A stretch of DNA of 64,000 nucleotides, taken from Dipetalonema caudispina (lineage: Eukaryota; Nematoda; Chromadorea; Rhabditida; Onchocercidae). The stretch's first letter is position 1. Each line of letters opens with the position of its first letter. The notes under the pieces were generated by a model. The model was not told the origin of the DNA, did no database searches, and was given only the letters and a program-made list of their open reading frames with translations. Location: contig JABVXV010000174.1 of assembly GCA_013365325.1 (NCBI GenBank), positions 1-64,000 of the forward strand, given 5' to 3'. Shown one piece after another: positions 28,001 to 40,300 of this stretch. A program made the translations under genes and the position numbers.

Positions 28001-29017
28001 CAATTTTAACTTTGAGAAAGGAAAGAGGGAGTGGGTAAAACGAAATGTTTCAACTTGTTTGCTAGTATTCGACTCATCAATGCTTGGTTATATTTATTGG
28101 TCCTTCAATCAAGATTTGGGGATATATTTTAGCTTTTACTTGCTGTTAGATATGCACTTGATGATCTTTTCACAAAGTTCGTATCAAATAATATTATTTG
28201 CGAAATACGTTGTCATTCAGGAGTATTTCGTTAATATTTTAAAAATTTGCAAAATAAAAGATACTTATACACAATGAATATCCAGATTTTAGCACTTATT
28301 TAAATCGCTTTCCTGTTTTGATACGTATCTTAATTAATTGTATTCCTGGCCATATCCTTAAAAATCGGAAGCCCTGCCTTCTTGATATTTGTTAATTTAT
28401 AGAATAACTTAATTTTTTCCCTATTCCGAACTATGAAATATCAGAAGTTTCGTAGGGAAACGAAGTAAATTGAAAATTCCTGATTGATAGAGGAATTTTT
28501 CACTGACCAATTCTTCCTCCTCACACTACCAGAAATGTGATATGAATTTGAACAACAATATCATATTGCTCAAATTTCTTCTATATCCCAATTATTTCAC
28601 TTTTCATTTCTATTTTATGCACATTGTTATTGGTTATTGAAGCAAAAGTGAAAATTTCCACTTCCTTATTTGTAAGAAACTTCAATATACGTTGTTTATT
28701 TCTCGAAATTAAAAGCTGTTCCGCTGGGACTATATGGAAATTTCTGAAGGGAGGAGAAAAAAGAAAAAACAAACACATATGCATAGATTTAAGTTAATTT
28801 TTTTATGCAACTTTCCTTCTAAAATGATTTTCACTTGCCGTGTGAGCACAGTTAATGCCCTTTTTTTTTGAAGTTGCTCTTAATGGTGAAATGATATGAA
28901 AATAGTGTTATAGAGTACTAAAGTGTAGTAAATGCATATTTCTGAAATTTAATTTTAGAACCGATAAGGGAAATGGACCATGAAGGTTATTGCATCCCTA
29001 ATATTACAATATGAATA

Positions 29018-29076
29018 TAAATAAATAAATAAACAAACAAACAAATAAACAAATAGATAAATATATATATATATAT
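29018..29076. repeat. Compound (AAAT/AAAC)n-(TA)n repeat
   Basis: Tetranucleotide AAAT and AAAC units grade into a short TA run. Confidence 0.9.
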
Positions 29077-29426
29077 GCATGTACATTCCTCAGCTAGTTC
29101 AATCACTTTAAAATGATGGAGTAAAAGCGTATGGGAAGTCTATAAATTATCCGAGTGCAAAATCGATGTAATGAAGCGGAAATTTTCATATCAATTAATT
29201 GATTTGTAACAAATTTGATATCAAGTACAGTGGCGCTAAGATAAAAACTGAAGTATTAACATGTTTCGGAATGGATTTTTCGAAATTTATCAATAAATTT
29301 TATTGATTACTTGTCATTCATTTCATTTAGAAAATAAAAAAAAAAGTTCATTGATCATTTGTGTTCACATTTCTCTGTATTATTATCAATATTCATTTTT
29401 CACAATAGTTTTTATGAAGAGTGACA

Positions 29427-29429
<3 letters not shown>

Positions 29430-29477
<48 letters not shown>
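29430..29477. repeat. (AT)n microsatellite
   Basis: About 23 AT units without obvious interruption. They produce an Ile/Tyr frame that is not a gene. Confidence 0.96.
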
Positions 29478-29483
<6 letters not shown>

Positions 29484-30346
29484 TTTTTTTTTTCCCCTCC
29501 CAAATCTTTTTGATCAATGTCCCAAAAAGCTGAATGTTTTAAATTTTGAAATTTCAGGATTAGTAGAAGATGTAAATATAGCTGTTCCAGTTTAATTGTG
29601 ATATCAAATTAGGATATGATGCATTTAGTGAATGAATTAAATATTAAAACGTCTATTTTGAATGCAATTTTTTCCCCTACTTTAATTAAAATTGCAATGT
29701 AATCGAAATAATTTAAGTCTTGGCTCGAAAATTGTTCATCTATTTTTCATATCCATCCATTTTCATTAACGATTACTTCCGCAAGTATATTTTTACATAA
29801 TGAAAGAATAAACTATCCTGCACTAGTGCTAGCAATCGAACAATTTATTAAGGTGAAGAATTTTTTCATCGTGATAGGTTATCGGGTTATCATTTGATCT
29901 CGCTAATTGAACTAGTCAATCCTAAGACTAACCTAAATAAGTTAATTCTCAAACAGTATTCATTCTAAATTTATCCTATTATCAACTTTCACAGAAATAA
30001 TAGTCATAATTATGCTTGAGTATCGTTTAAAAATTTCTTCTATTATCAGAGTATTGCATGGAATCAAATAAATCTCTTGATAAAATCATAATTTTCTTAA
30101 AAAGAGAAAACATATCAGTCATGAACAATACGACTACTTATAGGGAAATGATAACGGGAATGAAAGATTCCCAAGTGGTTTGAAGTGAAATACGAGTAGT
30201 AATTGTCAAATTCTATATAAAATTTGTTTTGTTCTATGCAAATTTTATATATAATTTGACCCTGAAAAGCGCACAACATTGCAATATGAAGCAGTAATAT
30301 ATTTTCTATCAGAAATCATATTTTCAAAATATAATTAGGTTGAATT

Positions 30347-30350
<4 letters not shown>

Positions 30351-30377
<27 letters not shown>
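30351..30377. repeat. Poly-T tract (27 nt)
   Basis: An uninterrupted T run followed by GTGAAG. Confidence 0.93.
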
Positions 30378-30994
30378 GTGAAGCTAATAGACAAAAAGGG
30401 TTCACATTTGTCTCAGAGGATCTAATCTTGCCAACAATATCCATCCTTTTTTCATTCACATCCACTCAACCCATATTTCCCTTCTTTTCCAAATATCTTA
30501 AAAATCCTGCAACTATTCCTATCTTTGTCATCCATGTATCCATGTCATCCCTATTCCTTCTTTCATTTTTTTTTTACAGTAATTTTTTATTTATAATATT
30601 AACATATATATATATAATAAATGTTTCTTTTAGCTCTTATCCGTATGCCTTGGAGGAAGCCATTCTGGTTTTCCATGATATAAGATCCCGGAAGAGATTG
30701 AGCCAAGCCAGACAGTTGGTAAATAAATTAAATCAAAATCTCGCAAATGTGTACCACTACTTGCTACCACTGTTATTGCAAGCTACGAAATGTTTTCCCT
30801 CCCGTTTAAATCCTTTTGTCTTTAAGCCATTGATCCAAAATCTTCCCTACTTCTCTCCTCTCCTTTTTCTTTATTTTCTTTATTATATTGTGGAAAATCA
30901 ATGAAAACTACGGTGGCTTTCACCTCCATAGTTTGATTAACGGCAATCAAACGTTATTATAATTCATCCTTTTCTGATTTTTCCATTTTACCTT

Positions 30995-31096
30995 TCCTTT
31001 TTTTCATCCTTTCTTCAATCTTATCATACAAAAATAGCAAAAGCATCCTTTTTTTCATCCCTTCTTCAATCTTATCATACAAAAATAGCAAAAGCA
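30995..31096. repeat. 51-nt tandem duplication
   Basis: Copy 1 (30995-31045) and copy 2 (31046-31096) are head to tail and differ at a single position (CATCCTTT versus CATCCCTT). The near identity implies a recent duplication or a repeat-collapse artefact. Confidence 0.96.
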
Positions 31097-33117
31097 ATAT
31101 CCTCACTGATAAAGAAATTCATCGATGATATTTTCTTTTCATTTCTTTTTTTTTTTTTTTTAAATCAAAGAATGTTATGCATCCTTCAAAATGTCAATCG
31201 ATTAATAAGAAAAATGATGGGAATAGTAGAAAATGATTTTTTTTTTTTTTCTTCTTAGCTGTTGTATTCATTCATTTCGAATGTTTGTTGTGTTTTTATG
31301 ACGCGTAAAGAATCACAAGAATGATCAGTGATCGTAGTATGAATTCAATTCATCATTTGTTTTCTTTTTTCTTCCGAAAATTATTGGAATGTTAAAAAGT
31401 GAAAATCATAAACCTTCAGAATCGCGTGATTAGTGGATGGTAAAAGCGGGAGATGAATAAAATCTGATAACCTTGCTTCTTTCTTCATCTTCTTTCCCAT
31501 TCATCGCTTATGTATTTCCGGTAGCTGGCCAATTTTTCCATTTTTACATTTTCAGTGAATATCAAGCCGATTTGTTGTCCGACTGATTGCATGCTATACT
31601 ATTCAGATGACATATTATTTTTGAAAATATTTCGCGAATTTTCAGCTTGTTGCCGAAAAAGCAAAAGAGGCTTTGCAAATTGTTCCTTCAATGACATATT
31701 TATCGGAAGGATGTTATACGATAGCATTTTAAAATGTTTGAGAAAACTTTCATCTATATAATTGTTGAACAAAATTTTGAAAAATTTTCTCATTCCTTTT
31801 CGAAAGTACATGGAAATAAAAAAGTGAAATATAGAACAAAGAAACAAAGGAAAAAAAACAAACGGTTTCAATTTTTTTTTTTTTTTTTTTTTAAGATATA
31901 AAATGAGCCGAAAAAAGGACACTATATCGCTGAAAGATGGAAATGTAGCTTTGTTATACATTTCATACATTTTTTTTTTCTTTTGTTTTGTTTTAAAGTT
32001 GTAACAGATCGGAAGTTATTGAAAAAGATTTCTGGACAGGATATGATCGCCGAAACATTGTAATTTGGAATTTTTCCACACCACAGATTTCCTTTCAAAA
32101 ATTTCCTTTCAAAATGTTTGTTAGCATTTCCCTTTCATCGTTTACATTCTCTTTTGCACTATTAAATCTTATTAAGCGAAGCTAATTAATAATAAACAAT
32201 TCATTTACCCATCAGTATAATTTATTCGCTTGGAATGAGCGAATTTTGTTCATATGCAGTAGAGTAATGTTGATAATGTCTCAGTTAGTTATATTGTTTT
32301 TATTTAAGTTTCGTATTTTATGCTGTATTTGCATAATTTTTGTGGAAATTTATAACACTTCGTCTAAAAGCAAACTCTTTTAATCCTTGATTGCTCACAT
32401 TTTTATCCTAACTTATAGTTCTATTTTTAGCGCTTATGGATGGAAATTTACTGATGGATTACTTTTTTTCCTTTGAATTTAAGATTTTGTTTTTCTTTAC
32501 TTGGAGAAATTTCCATTTCATTGATTTTTAAATAATGAGCAAACAGTAATAAAGCTTAGAACTTTAATATCCAGAAGGAAAATTCAACATCTTTGAATTT
32601 GACAACATATCATGTAATGGCATTGCCAAAAAAAAATTAGATTTATAATACGTACTAAGTTTTAGAAGTAGCCTAGTTTTATTATTACTGAAAACGTCTA
32701 CTTCACCTTGCATATCAATAATTAAACTCTATTACTACATGCACATGATTTTAAAAAATCATTGAAATGAAAATTTCTATGACTATCGGTAAACAATTCA
32801 GGTTTCCGATAAATTGTCGCAAAACATCAGGAATCTCGCCATGATACTGTACAATACTTTATAAAGAAAATTTTTTAAATGTAGTCGGTGTACCTACTTT
32901 CGGATACTTTGCGTAATATCACTTAATAGTTCCACAAGATCCTGACACAATAAGTTACTTTATTACTAACACAAGAAAGTGGTGGTAATTCGAGAAAATT
33001 TAGAAAAAATAATGAAATGATAAATGAAAATTAAAAAATATTACAGATGGGAGTTGCTGAAGAGAAGTATTGAATGAATTTAAGTAATTCCTGACTAATG
33101 ACATAACACAATTCACA

Positions 33118-36100
33118 ATGCTCCAGCAACCAGTATCAAGGGAATTACGCTCATTTCAATCACTTTCCCGTTTTTCCGGACCCCGTGGATTACTAAACAG
33201 GCGTCAGTCGAATTCTAGACGCTATTTGCATTCACGGCGCAGAACTACCGAAGCTTATATGGGTGATTCCCAGGTGTCTTTCATTGAATAATATATTAAT
33301 TATTTTTTAATTATAAAAAAAGTGTAAAGTGGTAAGCATGAAAGCAAACATTAGAGGAACAATAACTTAACTGTATATGATTGATAAGATAATTTTAAGC
33401 CTTCATGATAAATAATATAATGGTAATAAACTTCTAAATGTAGGCCTAGTTGATTATATATACTTGTTTAGATTCTTTGGCACATAATTTCCTGAAGCCT
33501 TTTGAGAGATCAACATACTACAGAAATATTAAATATGTAAAGAAAAAATCATAAATCGTGCATATATGTCTCTTAAAAGTTTATAACATCAAATTACTTT
33601 AATAAGGTTATAACAAAGATCGAATGGTATTTTTGATTACCGGTTTCAGGTGTTATCCTCACTGGGACCTGGCCCATCCACGGAATATAAAAGTTTTTTG
33701 CCTCACAGGAAAAAAACCTTCTCGTTATCTATGGAAGTAAGCCCATTTCGACCATGGCGTGATAGTATTCTGGAAGAAGACGATTATCAGAAACAAACCC
33801 AAGTTGGTTGGGATAGTGAAGCGGATATTATCAACGAAGAATGTGATTTACCCTATCCAGGGTAATTTTTTTTCCTCCCAATAAAGTAATTGGCTGCTTT
33901 TCGGAAAGCAAACAAAAAAAAAAAAAAAAAAAAAAAAAGTGCAAATAAACAAATAAATAAAACCTGATGAAAATCAATCAATCCGTGTATCCAACAGTCG
34001 ATTTACGGTATCATTCAATTTTAACTAGAAATGAAATGAAAAGTTATTACCGTATAATTTCTACATATTACAAAATAAAGCAAAAATAGATCTGACACAT
34101 AACCAATATTAAGATTTACGGAACCAGCCTTACACTGTTTACGGCAAGCAGTACCACCACGTTCGTGGGCATTACGGATGGTTATGAATCCGTGGTTTGA
34201 TCGAATTACAATGATTGTTATTTTGATCAATTGCGTAACGCTTGGAATGTATCGGCCGTGTGAGGATAACGATAACTGTACGACATATCGTTGCTATGTT
34301 CTCTCAACCATTGATCATGTCATTTTTGCATATTTTGCTGTAGAAATGGTTCGTTTTTAACCAGATTTACTTGTTTATTTTTAAATATTTAAAAAGAGAA
34401 TTTAATTGTCAAATCCATAGCAAATGTTTCAATTCAAAAAATAACGTCAAAGTTTATTAGATGGAGAAAGAAATTCATGTTTTCTAGATGATCAAAATAG
34501 TTGCACTCGGGTTCTATGGCTCAGCCGCTTATCTTTCTGATACTTGGAATCGCCTTGATTTTTTCATTGTTTGTGCAGGGTAATTTTGAACCTTTTTTTT
34601 TCTCTTTCTTTTTTTTCCTTTATCTTTTATCACATATCACTTTTTCGGTTATATTTAATTCCATTTTTTTCCCTTATTTGTTATGCAGTCATACTTACTT
34701 TGATCATTTTTTTGATGAATAACTCACTTTGACTGAAATAAGGAAAAATTGATATTAAGGTCTAATTTATGCATTTACGTTTACAATAATCCAAACATGT
34801 AACATGCAAGTTTTGTAACGGGAAGAGAGGAAGATAATACTGACAAAGGTCAATACAATGTGAATCGAGTTGAATTCTCGCACCTCCTAAAAGATTACTG
34901 ATAAAGTGATTTTGCTTTTCAAAAGGATCACAACTTCCATTATGCATTAGGCTAATTTTTCAAATATTTTTATTATAAATTTCAAAAAATTTCAGGTGTG
35001 CAGAATATCTATTGCAAGAATATTTGGGTAATATAAATTTAACTGCTATACGAACAATTCGTGTACTTCGACCATTACGTGCTGTCAATAGGATACCATC
35101 TATGAGAATTCTTGGTTTGTAGTAATGATTCCCAATCAAAAAATTCGACGTACATTTTCTGGAGAAAGGAAAATTGAAAAAAAAAAAAAAGAGGGAGAAA
35201 GTGGTGGAAAGATCAATATTGAAATAAGTATTATTAAATTAATGTTTCTGATTAAATCAAACTTTTACAGTTAATCTATTATTGGACACATTGCCGATGC
35301 TCGGTAATGTATTGTTGTTATGTTTCTTTGTCTTTTTCATATTCGGTATTGTTGGTGTTCAATTATGGGCCGGACTGCTCAGGTACCAGTTTAAGGTTTC
35401 CTTAGGTATTTAAATATCTTTTAATTAACGATATAATCATATTTTTCTAGATATAATATTGTGAATTTGAACGGATCGAAATTTTTGGAACAAAAATAAG
35501 GATGAAATAAAAATTAAGGCTTGCGTTCAAATACTTAACTACCACTTACATGAAATCTATGCTATTTTATTTGTAAAATTTTCAATTCGCTAATTTGATT
35601 TTTTTCATTAAAAAAAGGAAAATGATACATTTCAGAAATCGTTGTGTTATTAGTTTGCCCAAAATAAATGCTGATATTGATGTCTCAGATATATCACTTA
35701 CACGGTAAAATTAGTTTCTTTATAGTTTCCAGTACTCCAGCACCTAGTATATAATTTAAGCTAATCGTAGGTTAAGTTGTTAATGGATTGTATCGATGAA
35801 CTTATTACTGTAACATATATCGTAATCTTTACTGATTGCTTGAAATCACTGTTTTTATAAAACTTCAGCGTATGCTTGGTCAAATTCTGCTTTATAGTAA
35901 TAGTGCGTCTTTTGCATTGCAGATATTATATACCGGAAGACACCTCGCTAGAATATATTTGTAGTCAAGCGGATTCATCAGGTCTTCATACATGCAATAA
36001 TCTACCTCCTTACGTACACAACGGAGTTAAGTAAGGTTTCGCATGTCAACTTCATTTAATTTAAGATTCGATTTCATTAGAAATATATAATAATGTTGGT

Positions 36101-37381
36101 GGAGATTTTATGCTAAGCTGTGTGTTTTAATTTAAATTCCCATTTATTTTCTATCCAAACTATTCGAATTCAATATATCTGACACAAAAAATTTGAAAAA
36201 AGAAGACTTGATTTGAATTAGCGATTACTTAATTCTTTCACAACAATAACATGCAGAAATGAAATGATTTTTATGAAAAATAAGGTCAGATATTTGCAGT
36301 TTACAAGTAAAATAATTGAACTTCCAAATGTACGATAAACTAAAAAATATCAAATTCAATATTTGATGGATTTAATAATCCAGTTTATTTACTGAACTAT
36401 ATGGAAATCAAACTCGATAATCAAATTACTACAATCATTTTTCAGATGTAATTTGACAATACTTGAGTGGGCAAATATAAAAAATGATACAAAAGCGTGT
36501 ATAAATTGGAATGCTTACTATAATGAATGTAAAGTTATGCATCGTAATCCATTCCAAGGATCTATATCCTTTGATAATATTGGCTTTGCATGGATTGCCA
36601 TCTTTCTGGTATCAGTTTTTCTCTTCTTTTTTTCCTAACTTATTTTTTAAAGTTTCAAAATATGTCATGGACAAAGTTATTTATATTTCGATCTGATGAC
36701 AGCTGCTATGACATCATAGAAATGCATATTCTGAACTTTTCGATCGATAGTACAACTAATAAGGGCAATTTTATACAGGTAATTAGCTTAGAAGGATGGA
36801 CAGATATAATGTATTACGTACAAGATGCTCATTCATTTTGGAATTGGATATATTTTGTCTTATTGATTATTGTAAGTTTCTTGTATGTTAATGAAGTATG
36901 TTATAATAATTTTTATTAGCAAATAACAATATATGAAATGATAAAATGCCTGTTCACTTAATATTCAATCTTTCTAAATTGATTTGTTAAATTGTTAAAA
37001 TGTAATTCAAATTGAATTTAATTTTTCCTTTTTCTATATAATGATGAGTTGCAGATAGGAGCATTTTTCATGATCAATTTATGTTTGGTTGTTATCGCGA
37101 CACAGTTTGCGGAAACAAAACGACGCGAAACAGAAAGAATGATTGAAGAAAGGAAAAGACTACGATCTTCAGGATCTCTTAGTTGGTTTAACAAGATATA
37201 TTTCGTTTTACTGCAAGTGTTTCAGTTTCAAATTTTCGTGTCCAAGAAAATGGCATCGATTATTTCAGGTAGCGATCCAGTTCATTCATCGAGAGATGGT
37301 GAAGCGGGTGACAGTATCTATGCAGCTATAATCAAATCTATAAGACATTATTCTCGTCGATTGAAAAGGAGGTTTCTTAAG
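33118..37381 (+). CDS. cca-1: Channel N-terminus and domain I (exons 1-11)
   Basis: Exons 33118-33273, 33650-33861, 34114-34348, 34488-34579, 34996-35114, 35271-35382, 35636-35704, 35923-36030, 36446-36608, 36779-36871, 37055-37381. The cytosolic N-terminus is basic, then acidic, up to PYPGFTEPAL. S1 begins at NPWFDR. S4 reads [15 protein letters not shown]. The cysteine-rich extracellular loop lies between S5 and the pore (35636-36530). The pore Glu is in [13 protein letters not shown] and S6 is [18 protein letters not shown]. Exon 1 is only 52 codons. The ATG is the first in its frame with a good downstream donor, but an untranslated or trans-spliced leader exon upstream cannot be excluded. 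Confidence 0.93.
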
Positions 37382-40300
37382 GTACCGATACATATATATA
37401 TATATATATGGATATTCTCAACTGAAAAAATTTACCCTTTCAGCAAATCTTTACAATGTGACAAATGAGCCAACTACATTATTTGGACGAAAAAACAACA
37501 CATATATAAATGTTATCCTTGTTATATTATGGAAATTTTTATTTCAGCAATGGAAAATTTGGGAAGAACGCTTTGCGACTAGGCGGAAATTCTTCAAAGG
37601 CCCTTCAAATAATACTCATCCGAAAGCTGAGATTTCTGAAGAAACGAAGATCAAAGATGTCCAAGTAGCTAATGCTACTACAGGTAATATAACCAGCTTA
37701 AAGTTAACTGAAGAACTGAAAGTTTCTTAAGCTCATGTTTGCAACGAACTATTAGTTTCACTGCTTAGTGACAGATTTATTTCCATATCTTCACTGGGCA
37801 TTAACTGGTAAATTGAACTCGCTCTAATTACTTAGTAGGGAAAATAGGAACTAACTGGAAGGTTAAAAGACAACAGCGTTGACAGGCGATGAACGCTTTG
37901 AGGAATTCAAATTTTAACATTGGCAGTAAAAGTTTGTCCATTTTTTCAATTATGAAATTTTATAAAACATTATAGATGACAAATTATTGCCGTTGGAAAG
38001 TACACATTGTGAGGAAAGTAAATTACAAGGAAGTATCAAGAATTTGAAATGGAATAAAAGTATGAATGGTATGTTTTTCGTTTTTTGTAAAGTTCATAAA
38101 GTGAAATTTTTCATAAAATGTCTTAATTTGGATAAAATAACATTCGTCGCAATTTTCCTACAAATTTGCATTACGCGTAATATTTAATTTCTAACATCAA
38201 GTGACAGATTGCACATCAAACAGTCTAAAAAGCGACGTGGAGATAGGTTCAACAAATGAAAAACAACTTACCTCTCTGAAAAAATCTCTTCGAGTGGGAG
38301 ACTTGTCGAGCGGTGAGGAAAGTGATGTGGAGCTTTCCGATCAATTATCTCGAACTGGAAGCGAACTTGAATGTGATGATACTGGCGGTGCTGTTAGCAG
38401 CGACGACTATGGCCATGATTCCCGCGTTAAACCGGTATCATATAATTCTGATTAAATTTCACTTTCGTTCTAACAATAAAAAGACGAGAAATGAATGAAA
38501 TTCGGAAATTTAATCAGAAATGGAAGAGATAGAACTTGTGTTTCATGTCACCAATTATGATGATTATAATTCCAAATGCTTTGAACTTGCATATTCAAGT
38601 TATTTGTTGCACCATTTCTGCTTGTCAATATGCTGGCTCATTTTAGGAAGATTTGACTAAAACTAATCCTACTCTATTTCGCCGATTCCGTGAAAAGCTT
38701 CGAGCGTTTGTGGTTTGTAATCATTTCAAACGCGGTATTTTATTCGCTATTTTGATCAATACTCTCAGTATGGGTGTCGAGTACCATCAGCAGGTTTGTT
38801 TTCATTAATGCAACAAATTAAGAATGAAATTAATAATTTGTAAGTAATATTTGATAAGATAACATGCCTGATTTTTGATTGTATGCAGCCAGTGTTAAAT
38901 TCATTTTTAGCCTGAATTGCTGACAGCAATCTTAGAAATCAGTAATTACTTCTTCACTGGTTTATTTGCATTGGAAATGTTGCTCAAAATAGGTGCAGAT
39001 GGTTTATTTGGATATCTTTCCGATGGTTTCAATCTTTTTGATGGCGGAATAGTCGCACTAAGGTAACTTATTTTCATTTGTCGTAAGGGTTTGTAACACT
39101 TAAAATATGTTTTCTTTTCTTAATCAAACTGAATCCTTGAATTTTCCCGTAAATCACGATTTTGCAAAGGTTGAAATATTTCATCTTAAAGTAATTTTTT
39201 TAAGTCATTTATTCGTTGAAATAAGTTAATATTTGATTATTTCCTTAGTGTGTTGGAATTGTTTCAAGAAGGAAAGGGCGGGTTATCAGTACTTCGAACA
39301 TTTCGTCTACTTCGGATTTTAAAACTGGTCCGATTTATGCCCGCTTTACGGTATCAATTGGTTGTTATGCTACGCACAATGGATAATGTGACGGTATTCT
39401 TTGGATTACTCGTTCTCTTCATCTTTATTTTCAGGTATGCATAAAAGTATATAAACTTATTTTATTAAATTGTAATACATACTAAATCTGCAACACATTC
39501 AAAAACTGAGTAAATTTTCAAAAATTGTCATATGTTCATTTCTTTAAAGGTCAACTAATATCAGGAGTGAATCGATCATTTTTTGTTCAACTTTTAATGA
39601 GATTTTTGTTCCAGTATACTTGGAATGAATTTGTTTGGATGCAAGTTTTGCAAAAATCCTGTTAGTGTAATGGATCAGAAAAAGAAATGTGAACGAAAAA
39701 ATTTCGACTCCCTTTTATGGGCACTGGTCACTGTTTTTCAGGTATGCACCTCATTTATACTTGTAGTTTTAAACGATTTTAACGACCTGTTTCTTGAAAT
39801 TTATAAAATGGGAAGCATAATTTCCTTAAACTAGATTAAATGTAATTTTCGGACTAAAAAGGAACGATAGCTTTGCTGGTTTTAGTGACGGAGCATATTC
39901 AAAATATGCGAAGTATTTTTTTTTAATTTTCAAAATTATTGAAATAAAAAAATTTCGGTTTGCGAAAACTGTATACATAACTCTAATAGTTTTTCAAATT
40001 TAAATTTGCTTATTTACTTTAAGATTTTAACACAAGAAGATTGGAACGTCGTTTTATTCAATGGTATGGCTCGCACAACACCTTGGGCTGCTCTATATTT
40101 TGTTGCTTTGATGACATTTGGCAATTATGTACTGTTTAATTTGCTTGTCGCTATCCTGGTTGAAGGTTTCCAGGAAAGTAAAGAAGAAGAAAAACGACAA
40201 TTGGTAAGCCAAACTGAATTCTTATTAGAAAAATTGAAGCGATCCTTAGAGCAAATAGTTTGGAAAAAAATCTGAATAATCTACCAAAAATGATTTTGCA

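Larger units (their letters stand above)
14436..33117. other. 18.7-kb intergenic desert
   Basis: I see no supported coding gene. Open frames are short and usually cross poly-T or poly-pyrimidine tracts. The longest (158 codons at 30428-30904) starts in a T-rich hydrophobic stretch and lacks recognisable motifs. The region contains microsatellites, many A/T homopolymers of 15-28 nt, two local tandem duplications, and a noticeably less AT-rich block near 24030-24720. It lies between the FGFRL1-like gene and the calcium channel, both plus strand, so distal regulatory elements of the channel or untranslated first exons could be here. Confidence 0.6.

Noticed and set aside
37049..37468. Single continuous exon extending past 37381
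   Set aside because: The extension is an AT repeat and intron sequence; the GTACCG donor at 37382 joins in frame to 37548.
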